Source of the DNA: Streptomyces sp. NBC_00457
GTDB taxonomy: Bacteria; Actinomycetota; Actinomycetes; Streptomycetales; Streptomycetaceae
Assembly: GCF_036014015.1 (NCBI RefSeq)
Contig: NZ_CP107905.1
Location: forward strand, 4,154,001-4,218,000
DNA: 64,000 bases
Direction: 5' to 3'
A model generated the notes under the pieces. The model had not been told where the DNA came from. It ran no database searches and was given only the letters and a program-made list of their open reading frames with translations. The translations under genes and the position numbers were made by a program. Numbering within the stretch: the first letter of the stretch is position 1; every line of letters starts with the position of its first letter. Positions 24,366-33,716 of the stretch are shown piece after piece.

Positions 24366-24510
24366 GCCGCACCCCTCCGGTGTCGTCGCCTTCGGCACGC
24401 GGAGTGTATGCAGGAACACCCCGGGTTGCCGAGGGCCCCAGGGCCCAAATCCGGACCCGGCTGCGGAGTCGGATGCTCGCCTTGTTGTTCCCCCAGGACG
24501 TCACCGCAGG

Positions 24511-25290
24511 TCACCCCAGTCCTGTCGCGGAACTCGGTGCCGTGCCCAGCCACTTCGCGGCGGCTTCGGCGCGGCTGGTGCTGTGGAGTTTGGCGAAAAT
24601 GCGGTTGATGTGGTTCTTGACGGTCTTCTCGCTGATGAAGCAGGCGGCGGCGATCTGCTGGTTGTTCAGGCCAGTTGCGATGAGGTCCATGATCTCCGCC
24701 TCCCTCATGCTCAGTCGGAACCGCGACCGGTCCAACGACTGTCCCATATACGATTGCAGTTGCGAAAGCCCTTTCCCGAAAGTGGGCGTGGGTACGCTGC
24801 CCGCAGTGGCTAACTGGCCTGGTGGAGCGAGTTGTTCCGGTAGCTTCGGACGACGGGCAGGTGAATTCTCACCGTATGCAGTCGCATTCACCGCTGTGCG
24901 CGTGAAGTGCCGTCGGCCCTCCCGGATGTCCCGCACCGCGGTGACCAGCTCGTCCGCCGTGAACTCGCCGTGGACCAGATAGCCGACCGCCCCTTGACGC
25001 AATGCCTCCCGGACGGTCGCCGGTTCCGTGCTGTACGTCAGCATCATGACCGGGGCGATGGAGGCCAGGTGCGGCAATGCCGAGATGCCGTCCAGTTCGG
25101 GCATGCGGACGTCCAGGAGGATCACGTCGGGGCGGTGTCGGTCCGCCGCCTCGCAGGCCTCGCGGCCGTCGGCGGCCTGCGCGACCACGGTGATGTCCTC
25201 TCGGCCGGACAGCAGCGCGGTGAGGCCTGCTCGGACCACTGGGTTGTCGTCCGCGACCAATACCCGTACGTGCGGGAGGGCTTGGGGCAT
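24511..25290 (-). CDS. NarL/LuxR-family response regulator
   Basis: Protein of 259 aa. The receiver domain (residues 7-125) has acidic pocket ADDN, phosphoacceptor Asp60 in VILLDVRMPELDG, and Thr/Lys-position residues MLTYST and GYLVHG. A roughly 50-residue Pro-rich linker leads to a LuxR-type HTH (LSMREAEIMDLIATGLNNQQ, ISEKTVKNHINRIFAKL). The ATG at 25290 has AAAGGAGG upstream and shares one base with the kinase stop (TGATG). It probably controls the pilus operon that surrounds it. Confidence 0.9.
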   Translation of the reverse strand: MPQALPHVRVLVADDNPVVRAGLTALLSGREDITVVAQAADGREACEAADRHRPDVILLDVRMPELDGISALPHLASIAPVMMLTYSTEPATVREALRQGAVGYLVHGEFTADELVTAVRDIREGRRHFTRTAVNATAYGENSPARRPKLPEQLAPPGQLATAGSVPTPTFGKGLSQLQSYMGQSLDRSRFRLSMREAEIMDLIATGLNNQQIAAACFISEKTVKNHINRIFAKLHSTSRAEAAAKWLGTAPSSATGLG

Positions 25291-26651
25291 CAGGCGGCCT
25301 CCTTTCGTTTGCTGCTGCATGGCGTCAGGGCCGCCAGGGGGATTTCGAGGCGGACCTCCGTGCCTCGTGCGTCGTCGCCTCGGCCGAAGTGCAGGCGCGC
25401 GCCCATCGACTCTGCCCGTTCAACCATGCCGAGCAGGCCGAAGTGGCCGGAGTCGCGGAGCTGTTCGACGGTGGAGCCGGGAGGCAGGCCGCGTCCGTCG
25501 TCGTACACGCTGATGCGCAGCGCGCCGTCTTGGACGCCTGCGCGTACGGTCACCTGGGTCGCGGACGCGTGGCGGTGGGCGTTCTCCATGGCCTCGCCGA
25601 CGATCGTGAGGAGTTGGCGAGCCACTGCGTGCGCTGTCAAGAGTGGCTGATCGTCGGCGTCGGCCGGCGGATGGAACGTCGCCGGCAGCCCCGTACGCCT
25701 CGTGAAGTCGCTGGTGTAGGTGGCAAGTTGGGTGAGGATGTCGGTCGTCGGGCTCGGGTCGGATTCCTGGCGCAGGTCCTCCAGGAGTTCGCGGGACTCG
25801 GCCGCCGCCCTGCGTGCTGCTCTCGCGATCAGTTCCGCCTGTTGTTTGATCAGGGCGGGGTCCGTGTCCGGTGCGCTCGCCGAGTTCGCCAGGCCGTCCG
25901 CCGCCAGGGCCACGCCGTGCAGGGTCTTGGCCACCGAGTCGTGCATCTCCCGTGCCAGCCGGGCGCGTTCCGCGTCGACCGCCTCCGTGACGGCGAGGCG
26001 GGCCTTCACCGTGGTCAGGGCCTGGGTGGCGGTGCCGAAGCGGAGCATCAGGTTGCGCAGGGCCGAGCCGAGCGCACCGTTGATGACGCAAAACCCTGGT
26101 AGGAGCAGGGACTCCGCGAGGTCCACGTGACCCTTCCGCAGCGTCGCGTGGGCCAGCAGGAGGATCAGGGACTGGAGCGAGGCGAAGACGGCGGCGCCGC
26201 GCCAGCCGTAGACGATGCCCGCGAGCAGGGGCGTGCAGACGCTGACGTAGGCGAGGGTGGTGTCAGGGCCCGCGGAGATCAGGAGGAGCGAGCCGAAGAG
26301 GGTGTCCAGGGCGAGGAGGGTGGGGTGGCGCAGGAGGAGGGGACCGAAGCGTTCCCAGTCCCGGAAGAGGACGTACGAGACCATGAAGGTGACGACCACG
26401 GCGCTGCCTACGAGGCGGGTGCCCCAGCCCGGGTTGGCGTTGAGAAGTGCCGAGGGGGCGGCCAGGGCGATCATGGCGAGGCGGAAGCCGAAGACCTGGC
26501 GGCACATGGCCTGAAGGGCGTTCACCTGGAGCGGGAGCGCGGGTTCGGGTGGTGTCTGCGGGGGTGGCTCGGCGGCGGAAACCGGCCGACGGCGTCGCAG
26601 ACCGCGGGCCTCGCCCCTCAGGCCCGCCCTGCCCGCCCTCGTCATCGCCAT
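25290..26651 (-). CDS. NarL-type sensor histidine kinase
   Basis: Membrane kinase of 453 aa. Several hydrophobic segments lie in residues 55-190 (FRLAMIALAAPSALL, VVVTFMVSYVLF, LLAGIVYGWRGAAVF, LILLLAHATL). HisKA_3 dimerisation follows with the phospho-His in ERARLAREMHDSVAKTLHG (about residue 234), an N box in IVGEAMENAHRHA and a G box in YDDGRGLPPG. The ATG at 26651 follows GGGAGGG. It is coupled to its response regulator and embedded between tadC and flp. The signal is unknown. Confidence 0.9.
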   Translation of the reverse strand: MAMTRAGRAGLRGEARGLRRRRPVSAAEPPPQTPPEPALPLQVNALQAMCRQVFGFRLAMIALAAPSALLNANPGWGTRLVGSAVVVTFMVSYVLFRDWERFGPLLLRHPTLLALDTLFGSLLLISAGPDTTLAYVSVCTPLLAGIVYGWRGAAVFASLQSLILLLAHATLRKGHVDLAESLLLPGFCVINGALGSALRNLMLRFGTATQALTTVKARLAVTEAVDAERARLAREMHDSVAKTLHGVALAADGLANSASAPDTDPALIKQQAELIARAARRAAAESRELLEDLRQESDPSPTTDILTQLATYTSDFTRRTGLPATFHPPADADDQPLLTAHAVARQLLTIVGEAMENAHRHASATQVTVRAGVQDGALRISVYDDGRGLPPGSTVEQLRDSGHFGLLGMVERAESMGARLHFGRGDDARGTEVRLEIPLAALTPCSSKRKEAA

Positions 26652-26667
26652 CGCTGATCCCTCCCCC

Positions 26668-27555
26668 CTACTCCCCCGTCACAGTCCCGAAGTCCGTCCC
26701 CGACCCCAGCAGCAGCCCGGCGACGAGCAGGATCATCGTGGCCGGCACCATGAAGGTGGTGATCATCAGCGTGGCCTTGGGGACGGCGCGTGCGGCCTTG
26801 CGGCGGGCGTTCTGCGCGTCGGTCCTGCGCATGTCCTTGGCCAGGGCGACCAGCGTGTCGACGATGGGGGCGCCCAGCTCCTCGCCCTGCTGCAAGGCGG
26901 TCACGAACATCGCGACCTGCTCGGAGTCGTTGCGCCGCCGCAGTTCCGCGAAGGCCTGGCGGCGGCTCATGCCGAGGTCCATCTGGCGCAGGGTGATGCG
27001 GAGTTCGTCCGCCCAGGGGCCCTCGTACTTCGAGGCGACGCGGTCCAGGGCCTGCCGGAAGCCCAGGCCCGCGCTGACCACCACCGCCAGTACGTCGAGG
27101 AAGTCGGGCAGGGTCCGCTCGATCACGTCCTTGCGGATGCGGATCGCCGACCAGATGCCCACCTCCGTCCAGAACGCCGCGAAGGCGAGCAGCAGCAGCG
27201 CCACCAGGTACTGGCCGCGCAGTACGAACACCAGGCAGCCCACGCCGCCCAGCGCGCCGTACACCGCCCGGCGTGCGGCGTAGCGGTCGATCGTGAGACC
27301 GCCCGGGTTGCCCGCCAGGTCTATCTTGCGGCGGTACTTGGCGACCTGCTTCGGGCCCATCATCCGGAGGACCGCGGGCGCGTACCGCATGCCCATGCGG
27401 TCGATCAGGGAGTCGACCGCGCCGGTCCGGGTCGCGCCGACCTCCAGGGCCAGCGCGAGGTCGCTGGGGAGTTTGGCGTCGGCACGGTACATGCGGATGC
27501 CGGCGAAGATGCCCCAGACGCCGATGCCCATCACCAGGGCCAGGAGGAGTGCCAT
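26668..27555 (-). CDS. tadC: Tad pilus inner-membrane protein TadC
   Basis: Protein of 295 aa of the type II secretion F (GspF/TadC) family, with an N-terminal helix, a central pair of helices (GALGGVGCLVFVLRGQYLVA) and a C-terminal helix (TFMVPATMILLVAGLLL). The cytoplasmic F domain has LPDFLDVLAVVVSAGLGFRQ, LDLGMSRRQAF-like spacing and QGEELGAPIVDTLVALAKDM. It forms the pilus platform with TadB. The ATG at 27555 follows GGGGGAGACGG, 17 bp after tadB. Confidence 0.92.
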   Translation of the reverse strand: MALLLALVMGIGVWGIFAGIRMYRADAKLPSDLALALEVGATRTGAVDSLIDRMGMRYAPAVLRMMGPKQVAKYRRKIDLAGNPGGLTIDRYAARRAVYGALGGVGCLVFVLRGQYLVALLLLAFAAFWTEVGIWSAIRIRKDVIERTLPDFLDVLAVVVSAGLGFRQALDRVASKYEGPWADELRITLRQMDLGMSRRQAFAELRRRNDSEQVAMFVTALQQGEELGAPIVDTLVALAKDMRRTDAQNARRKAARAVPKATLMITTFMVPATMILLVAGLLLGSGTDFGTVTGE

Positions 27556-27571
27556 GTCCGTCTCCCCCGCC

Positions 27572-28513
27572 TCAGACGTCGATCCGGGACAAGCGGCGGA
27601 TCATGATGAAGCCGATCGCGTACAGCGCGAACGCGAGGATCACCGCCCCTTGTCCCACCGGTGAGCCCGTCATGCGGTCCAGGGAGCCTTCCTGCACCCC
27701 GTTCATCAGGAGCAGCGAGCCGATGCCGAGCACGGGGACGGCGTACGACGTCATGGTGACCTGGGAGAGCTGGGTGCGGATCTCGCGGCGGGTCTCTTTC
27801 CGCTCCTCCAGCGTCTCCGTCAGATTCCGCAACGCGGTCACCACCTGTCCGCCCGCCCGGTTCGACAGCACCAGGGTCGTCACCAGCACCACCAGCTCCC
27901 GCGACGGCAACCGGTCCGCCAGCTCGCCCAGCGCGTCGTCCATCGACGCGCCCACCGCCAACTGGTTGGCCACCTTGGCCAGTTCCTCCCCGGCCGGTGC
28001 CTCCAGCTCCTCCGCCGCCATCCCGATGGCCGTACGCAGGGCGAGCCCCGCGTGCGTCGCGTTCGCCAGGATGCGGGCCAGCTCGGGCAGTTGGTTGATG
28101 AACTTCTCGATCCGCTTCTGCCGCTGCCAGTTGAGGAACTGGATCGCCACCCAGATCCCCAGCGCACCGGCGAGCGGCCCGAAGAAGGGCGCCAGGGTCG
28201 CCTGGCCGATCAGCCACAGGCCCGCGACCGACGCGAGCATGTAGGCGAAGAACTCGCCCGGGGTGACGTCCAGGCCCGTCGCCGCCAGCCGGAGTTCCAG
28301 ATCCTTGCCCACCTTCGTACGGCGCACCCGGCGGTCCAGGTTGCGGAAGCGGCGCCGGCGGCCGACGGGGACCTGGCCGGCGGCCGACAGACGCTCCACG
28401 AGGGCCGCCCGCTGCGCCCTGCCCGCCGCGTAGGAGTGCAGGCCCACCACGAAGAGGACGCAGGTCAGCAGGGTGATGCCGGTGGTGAGCGTGACGAGGT
28501 TGTCGAGTTCCAT
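27572..28513 (-). CDS. tadB: Tad pilus inner-membrane protein TadB
   Basis: Protein of 313 aa, second GspF-family platform protein. It has an N-terminal helix (LVTLTTGITLLTCVLFVVGL), a helix pair after FFAYMLASVAGLWLIGQATL, the F domain with QLPELARILANATHAGLALR and DRLPSRELVVLVTTLVLSNR, and a C-terminal helix VILAFALYAIGFIMIRRL. It lies 11 bp after tadA in the same operon. Confidence 0.92.
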   Translation of the reverse strand: MELDNLVTLTTGITLLTCVLFVVGLHSYAAGRAQRAALVERLSAAGQVPVGRRRRFRNLDRRVRRTKVGKDLELRLAATGLDVTPGEFFAYMLASVAGLWLIGQATLAPFFGPLAGALGIWVAIQFLNWQRQKRIEKFINQLPELARILANATHAGLALRTAIGMAAEELEAPAGEELAKVANQLAVGASMDDALGELADRLPSRELVVLVTTLVLSNRAGGQVVTALRNLTETLEERKETRREIRTQLSQVTMTSYAVPVLGIGSLLLMNGVQEGSLDRMTGSPVGQGAVILAFALYAIGFIMIRRLSRIDV

Positions 28514-28523
28514 CGGGGTGGTC

Positions 28524-29861
28524 CTACCTGGCTTCTCGGGTCGACAGCTGGGCTGGGGTGTGGGCGACGCCGTAGGCCTGCGGGATGGGCTGGCTCGCCA
28601 TGTAGAGGCGGTCGGCGGTGCGGCGCGGGAGCGGGAAGTGGACGTAGCTGCCGTGCACCCGGCCGTCGTGGGTCATCGGCTGGGCGTCGAAGCGGGCCAC
28701 GGTCACGATGCGGTACGGCTCGCCCCCGTGGCTGTCGAGGACCGCGATCTCGGTGACGCGGCGGGCGCCGTCCGCGAAGCGGGTGAGCTGGATGATGACG
28801 TCGACGGCGCTGTTGATCTGGTCGTGCAGCGCCACGAAGGGGACTTCCACGTCCGACATGGAGGCGAGGGTCTGCAGCCGCATCAGCGCGTCCTCCGCGC
28901 TGTTGGCGTGGACCGTCGCGAGCGAGCCGTCGTGGCCCGTCGACATCGCCTGGAGCATGTCCAGGGACTCGCCGCCGCGGACCTCACCGACGACGATGCG
29001 GTCCGGGCGCATCCGGAGGGAGTTGCGCACCAGATCGCGGATGGTGACCTGCCCCTGGCCCTCCACGTTCGGCGGACGGGACTCCAGGCGGATCACATGC
29101 GACTGCTGGAGCTGGAGCTCCGCCGAGTCCTCGATGGTGATGATGCGCTCGCTCTCGGGGATGAGCCCCGACAGGGCGTTGAGGAGCGTCGTCTTTCCGG
29201 TGCCCGTCGCTCCCGACACGATGATGTTGCACCTGGCCTGCACCAGCCCCGCCAGCAGATACACCATGTGCTCGTCCAGCGAGCCGAAACCGATCAGCTC
29301 CTGGAGCGTGAACGAGCGCGGGAAGCGGCGGATGGTGAGCGTGGCGCCGGTCAGCGACAGCGGCGGGATGATCACGTTCACACGCTCGCCGGACGGCAGG
29401 CGTGCGTCGACCATCGGATTCGACTCGTCGACACGCCGGTTGACCGTGGACACGATCCGCTCGATCGTCTGCATCAGCTGGTCGTGGGAGGGGAAGCGCA
29501 GCGGCAACTGCTCGACCCGGCCGCCGCGTTCTACGAAGATCGCGTCCGGGCCGTTCACCATGATCTCGGTGATCGACGCGTCCTCCAGCAGCGGCTCGAG
29601 GATGCCGAGCCCGAGCGCCTCGTCGACCACCCGCCGGATCAGCTGCGAACGTTCGACCGTCGACAGCACCGGGCCCTCGCGGCTGATGATGTGCCCGAGG
29701 ACGCGTTCCAGGCGTGCCCTGCGCTCGGCCGCCGCCAGCGAGCTCATCTCCGCGAGGTCGATCTCCTCCAGGAGCTTGGCCCGGTACGAGGCGACGAGGT
29801 GCCCGTCCTCGCCCCGGCTGCCGTTCTCCTCCGGGGTGTTGATGCGGGACCGCAGGCTCAT
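28524..29861 (-). CDS. tadA: Tad pilus assembly ATPase TadA/CpaF
   Basis: Secretion ATPase of 445 aa. It has the N-terminal CpaF region (ISREGPVLSTVERSQLIRRV, EIMVNGPDAIFVERGGRVE), Walker A IIVSGATGTGKTTLLNALSG (about 212-231), Asp box ERIITIEDSAELQLQQ, Walker B-like PDRIVVGEVRGGESLDMLQA and His box MSTGHDGSLATVHANS. It powers Flp pilus polymerisation. The ATG at 29861 follows CGAGG. Length and motifs are complete. Confidence 0.95.
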   Translation of the reverse strand: MSLRSRINTPEENGSRGEDGHLVASYRAKLLEEIDLAEMSSLAAAERRARLERVLGHIISREGPVLSTVERSQLIRRVVDEALGLGILEPLLEDASITEIMVNGPDAIFVERGGRVEQLPLRFPSHDQLMQTIERIVSTVNRRVDESNPMVDARLPSGERVNVIIPPLSLTGATLTIRRFPRSFTLQELIGFGSLDEHMVYLLAGLVQARCNIIVSGATGTGKTTLLNALSGLIPESERIITIEDSAELQLQQSHVIRLESRPPNVEGQGQVTIRDLVRNSLRMRPDRIVVGEVRGGESLDMLQAMSTGHDGSLATVHANSAEDALMRLQTLASMSDVEVPFVALHDQINSAVDVIIQLTRFADGARRVTEIAVLDSHGGEPYRIVTVARFDAQPMTHDGRVHGSYVHFPLPRRTADRLYMASQPIPQAYGVAHTPAQLSTREAR

Positions 29862-29873
29862 GGGATACCTCGT

Positions 29874-30236
29874 TCAGTGGTCGACCGGCATGGTGGCGGT
29901 CTTGGTGGCCGGGTCGAAGTCCCAGCCGGGGACGATCGACGGGATCTGGACCGTGGCGGTGACGGTGACCTCGTCGCCACCACCCGCTTCGGAACAGGAG
30001 ACGGACAGCCAGTCGCTGATCGCGTTCACGCAACCGCTCTGGGCGCTGTTGTCGAGCGACGCGGCCCGCGCCCCCGCCCGCGCCGCCGTACCGGCCTGCT
30101 GGGCGGCGTAGGCGATCAGCCCGACCTGTACGCCGGCCAGTGCGACGAGGAGCAGGATGGGGATGAACCCGAGGTATTCGATGGCGACTTGGCCGCGGTC
30201 GCGGTCGTTACGGCCGTAGAAGAGTCGGTACGACAT
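29874..30236 (-). CDS. TadE-like minor pilin 2
   Basis: Protein of 120 aa: short basic leader, RGQVAIEYLGFIPILLLVAL hydrophobic pseudopilin segment with Glu in the +5-like position, then AAQQAGTAARAGARAASLDN and a small beta-rich C-terminus with two Cys. This is the TadE/TadF pattern. The ATG at 30236 has GGAGGAGG upstream inside the preceding gene. It follows the other TadE gene almost without gap. Confidence 0.88.
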   Translation of the reverse strand: MSYRLFYGRNDRDRGQVAIEYLGFIPILLLVALAGVQVGLIAYAAQQAGTAARAGARAASLDNSAQSGCVNAISDWLSVSCSEAGGGDEVTVTATVQIPSIVPGWDFDPATKTATMPVDH

Positions 30237-30237
30237 C

Positions 30238-30606
30238 TCAGTCCTCCTCCTGCACGGCACCCGCATGGCCATCCACTGTGAACGGAAAGCCGATCGAGCC
30301 CGGGAAGAGGACGGGCACCTCAAGGTGCACATCGGCCGTGACATAGCCGCCGCTCGCGCTGCATGCCACGGTCGCACCTCCCTGCCACGCGCTCGGGAGA
30401 TTCCGGCGCCCCGCCTCCTCGCAGGCCGCCTGCCCCTCCGAAGCCGTCCCCGCCCGCACCGCCTCGTCCGCAGCATTCCCCGCGAGCGTGAACGTGTACC
30501 CCAGCAGCACGAACTGCCACACCAGCACCAGCGTGAGGATGATCAGCGGGGTCATCCCGAGGAACTCGATGGTGACTTGGCCTTCGTCGCGCGTGCGGAC
30601 TCTCAT
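30238..30606 (-). CDS. tadE: TadE-like minor pilin 1
   Basis: Protein of 122 aa: leader MRVRTRDEG, then QVTIEFLGMTPLIILTLVLV and a GNAADEAVRAGTASEG helix, as in TadE. The C-terminal part carries two Cys (ACEEAGRR and VACSAS) that may form a disulfide. Its ATG overlaps the tadZ stop as ATGA. It is probably a minor pilin or assembly factor processed by a prepilin peptidase encoded elsewhere. Confidence 0.88.
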   Translation of the reverse strand: MRVRTRDEGQVTIEFLGMTPLIILTLVLVWQFVLLGYTFTLAGNAADEAVRAGTASEGQAACEEAGRRNLPSAWQGGATVACSASGGYVTADVHLEVPVLFPGSIGFPFTVDGHAGAVQEED

Positions 30607-31844
30607 CCCCCACCGTCCCTCCGCCGCCGGAAGCCGACCGCCCCCCGCCCGCCCCGCCGGACGTCGCCTTCGGGGGCGTTCACCAGGCCGAGTTCGGCCG
30701 CGAGCGCCCACAGAGCCTGCTTGACCGTGCTTCTGCCGTCGAGTTCGTGGACGCGGCCCGCGTCGACCGCGGCGTGGAGTTCCTTGAAGTTGGCGGGGAC
30801 GGCCGTGGCGGCCACGGCCGTACCGGTGATCTTCTGGATCAGCGAGGGCTGGATCTCCGTACCGCGGGTGTGGCGGTTGACGACGACCGTCGTCTCCTCG
30901 GCCTTGCGGATCTGGAGCCGGTCCCACATGCGGACGGTGCGCTTGGCGCCGCGGACGGAGACCACGTCCGGGGTGGTGACGAGCAGGGCCCTGTCCGCCA
31001 TCTCGACCGCCGCCGCGCTCGCGCCGCTCACCTGGGCGCCGCAGTCGATGACGACGACCTCGTAGCGGGAGCGCAGGGCGCCGACGATCTGCCGGGCGGC
31101 GCGGTCGGTGACCTCCTCGCCGCGTTCGCCCTCGCCGGGGGCGAGCAGCAGCGCGAGGCCGGTGTCGTGGCGGAAGACCGCGTCGGCGAGGACGCGCGGG
31201 GATATGTCAGTGATGATGGCGAGGTCGACGACCGAGCGCCGGAACTGGATGTCCAGGTAGGAGGCGATGTCGCCGGCCTGGAGGTCCATGTCCACCAGGG
31301 CGGCCGACCGGCCCGACGCCTGGGCGGCGAGGGCGAGTTGGATCGCCGTCAGGGTCGCGCCCACCCCGCCCTTGGCGCCGCTCACCGTGATCACCGTGCC
31401 GCCCACACCGGTGAACACGTCGACCGCGCCGCCCAGATGGCGCCGTACGCCCGTGGACCACTGGGCGACCGCCTGGACGCGGCTGGCCAGTTCCTCGTAG
31501 TTCAGCGGGAGCGCCACCAGGCCCCGGGCGCCGTAGTCCATGGCGGCCTGGAAGAGGCCGGGGCTGGCGTCGGAGGTGACCAGGATGACGCCGACGGCCG
31601 GGAAGCGCAGGGCGACGTCGCGGATCAGCTCCAGGGCGGGGACCGGGCCGATGCGTTCGTGGACGACGACGACCTCGGGCAGTTCGTCGACCGACTCGGC
31701 GGCGAGCCGGGAGAGGGTGTCGACGAGCTGGGTGGAGTCGACCACCGGGGCGACCGGCTCGGCGTCCGGGAGCTGGCTGAGCAGGGTGGTGAGGGACCGG
31801 ACCGCGTCCGGATCGCCGACCGCCGGGAGGATCCTCGTGGGCAT
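30603..31844 (-). CDS. tadZ: TadZ/CpaE-like ParA-family ATPase
   Basis: Protein of 413 aa. The N-terminal 130 residues look like a degenerate receiver domain (LPEVVVVHERIGPVPALELI, AVGVILVTSDASPGLFQAAM). A MinD/ParA-type ATPase with deviant Walker A TVSGAKGGVGATLTAIQLAL follows, with ALVDMDLQAGDIASYLDI and VVIDCGAQVSGAS. In Tad systems this protein sets the position of pilus assembly in the cell. It is coupled to tadE downstream and 9 bp after cpaB. Confidence 0.9.
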   Translation of the reverse strand: MPTRILPAVGDPDAVRSLTTLLSQLPDAEPVAPVVDSTQLVDTLSRLAAESVDELPEVVVVHERIGPVPALELIRDVALRFPAVGVILVTSDASPGLFQAAMDYGARGLVALPLNYEELASRVQAVAQWSTGVRRHLGGAVDVFTGVGGTVITVSGAKGGVGATLTAIQLALAAQASGRSAALVDMDLQAGDIASYLDIQFRRSVVDLAIITDISPRVLADAVFRHDTGLALLLAPGEGERGEEVTDRAARQIVGALRSRYEVVVIDCGAQVSGASAAAVEMADRALLVTTPDVVSVRGAKRTVRMWDRLQIRKAEETTVVVNRHTRGTEIQPSLIQKITGTAVAATAVPANFKELHAAVDAGRVHELDGRSTVKQALWALAAELGLVNAPEGDVRRGGRGAVGFRRRRDGGG

Positions 31845-31853
31845 GCGGGCCTC

Positions 31854-32561
31854 TCACTTGTCCTTGGCGAGTTCGTACGTCCGGTCCTGCTCGGGAATGG
31901 TGCCGGTCTCCCCCGGCGCGACCAGCGCGAGCCGGACCCGCTGGGCGAAGGACTCGGCGTACGTGATGCGCTGGGCGTCGAGCGCGGAGAGCGCGAAGGT
32001 GATGGGAACGGCCTTGGTGGCCTCCCGGGTGCGGTCGTCGGCGTCGGGCTCGAGCGGGGTGAGATCGCCGACGTCGAGGACCCTGGCGTTGGTCACGATG
32101 ATCTTGGACTGATCGGGGTCACCCTCACGCTCGCCCTCGAAAGTGGCATACACGTTGACCGTGGAACCCGGCGTGATCTTGCCCGCCACACCGGTCGCCG
32201 AATCGATCATGATGGCGACTTCCTGCTGCCCGGCCTGCAGCGCGGGCTGGTCCACGATCATGTCGCTCTGCAGCAGGGAGCCCTTCTTCAGGGTCGTCAC
32301 GGCGATCTTGCCCTCGATCTGCCGCAGATCGGTGACGGCGGTGTCGGACAGCCAGCGCTCCGGCATTTCGACCTTCTCGAACTGGCCCGCGCCGAGGGCC
32401 TCGTAGGGCTCCACGTTCGACTTGACCCGGTAGGCGGTCACCTCGGGACCGACCTTGGACTCCACGTCGTTGACGACGGAGAGGACGCCGGCGAACGCGC
32501 CGAGGGCGCACAGGACCGACAGGAGCAGGAGTATCACGCCGCGGCGCTGACGGGAGTTCAT
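31854..32561 (-). CDS. cpaB: Flp pilus assembly protein CpaB (SAF domain)
   Basis: Protein of 235 aa with an N-terminal membrane helix (RGVILLLLSVLCALGAFAGV), an SAF-like domain (YRVKSNVEPYEALGAGQFEK, then IEGKIAVTTLKKGSLLQSDM) and a RcpC/CpaB region with AIMIDSATGVAGKITPGSTV and NVYATFEG. In Gram-negatives CpaB meets the secretin; here, with no outer membrane, it probably stabilises the pilus at the cell envelope. Confidence 0.9.
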   Translation of the reverse strand: MNSRQRRGVILLLLSVLCALGAFAGVLSVVNDVESKVGPEVTAYRVKSNVEPYEALGAGQFEKVEMPERWLSDTAVTDLRQIEGKIAVTTLKKGSLLQSDMIVDQPALQAGQQEVAIMIDSATGVAGKITPGSTVNVYATFEGEREGDPDQSKIIVTNARVLDVGDLTPLEPDADDRTREATKAVPITFALSALDAQRITYAESFAQRVRLALVAPGETGTIPEQDRTYELAKDK

Positions 32562-32616
32562 GAACCGTAGAACCTCATCGGGGGGTGGGGGTCGAGCGGT
32601 GTCGGGTGGTGCGGGC

Positions 32617-33519
32617 TCATCCGGCTGTTATCTGTTTCCGGTTCTGGTGCTGAATCTGCCTGTGCTGCCGAGGCTTTTGCAGGCTCTGGTGCTGTTCCTC
32701 GAGGACGGGCGGGGTGGCGGAGCAGAAGACGCAGCGGTCGCCGATGACGTCGATGCCGCACCAGTGGCAGACGTTCTGCCGCACCGAGGTGACCAGTTGG
32801 TAGAGGACCGAGAGGTCGGGCAGGTAGGAGCAGAACTCGATCAGCTTGCCGGTCCCCCACCAGTGCGGGGACTCGGCGGGCAGCGGGGCCTCCCGCAGCC
32901 CGTGCACCCGCCAGGAGTTGGCCAGGCTCTCCGTGACCCAGTCCGACTGCAGCTGCCCCTTGGCGAACAGCATCCAGGTCGCGAACTCCGGGCCGGTCAG
33001 CGCGGCTCCGGGCTGGAGCTTCACCAGCTGCGGCTCGGGATGTGCGACGACCCCGAAGTGGGTGCCGGGCACCCAGGACTTGGCGTGCGACTTCAGGCCG
33101 ACGGGGACGCGGTCGAGACGGGCGACCGAGCCGAGCAGCGCGCCGGCGTGGATGTAGTGCGTGAGTAGCCGGCCGGCGGAGGCGAGCACGCCGGGGCTGA
33201 GGTCGCAGGAGGCGAGTTGCCTCAACTGGCGGGCCAGGACGGCGAGTCCGAGCGGAGGCAGCGACGGACGGAACAGGGCGATCCGGTCGCTCTCCAGCAG
33301 GGACCGTACGGTGTGCAGCCGCTGCGTCACGGCCGCGGGAACCGCCTGTGAGCACACGACGATGACATGACCGTGCTGGTCGATCAGCGCCTGCACGGCG
33401 GCGAGCGACTGGTCGAGCGGCTGCCGGTCCAGGTCCGGGAGCACCACCGCGGGCACGGTGCGCTCGTCGTGCGGCGGCAGCGCCAGGTCGGCACTGGTCA
33501 CGGCAATGGCAGTTGGCAC
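32617..33519 (-). CDS. Zinc-ribbon protein heading the Tad locus
   Basis: Protein of 300 aa, family not recognised by name. It has no signal peptide or clear membrane segment. The N-terminal half looks like an alpha/beta domain (HGHVIVVCSQAVPAAVTQRL, ESDRIALFRPSLPPLG). The C-terminal part has a four-Cys zinc ribbon (CHWCGIDVIGDRCVFC) followed by a Gln/His-rich tail. The GTG at 33519 has GGGGAG upstream. As the first gene before cpaB, 55 bp upstream and same strand, it is likely a Streptomyces-specific regulatory or scaffolding part of the pilus system. Confidence 0.6.
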   Translation of the reverse strand: MPTAIAVTSADLALPPHDERTVPAVVLPDLDRQPLDQSLAAVQALIDQHGHVIVVCSQAVPAAVTQRLHTVRSLLESDRIALFRPSLPPLGLAVLARQLRQLASCDLSPGVLASAGRLLTHYIHAGALLGSVARLDRVPVGLKSHAKSWVPGTHFGVVAHPEPQLVKLQPGAALTGPEFATWMLFAKGQLQSDWVTESLANSWRVHGLREAPLPAESPHWWGTGKLIEFCSYLPDLSVLYQLVTSVRQNVCHWCGIDVIGDRCVFCSATPPVLEEQHQSLQKPRQHRQIQHQNRKQITAG

Positions 33520-33716
33520 GTGCAGCTCCCCGGTTCACCCGCCCCTGTCGGCCCGCCGGTGATACCCCGACGCACCGAGTCGACTTCACAGCGTGACTAC
33601 CAAAGCACTGTAACCACGCGTCAATGACCGGAGAACAGCGTTTCTGTAGCTGTGAAGCATCCGGCGATGCACAAGAGCTGCCAAAACGGGGCAGGTTGAG
33701 CATCTCGGCAGCACCT

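Noticed and set aside
28473..30281. 602-codon plus-strand ORF over tadA/tadE
   Set aside because: Shadow of the conserved minus-strand tadA and tadE genes.
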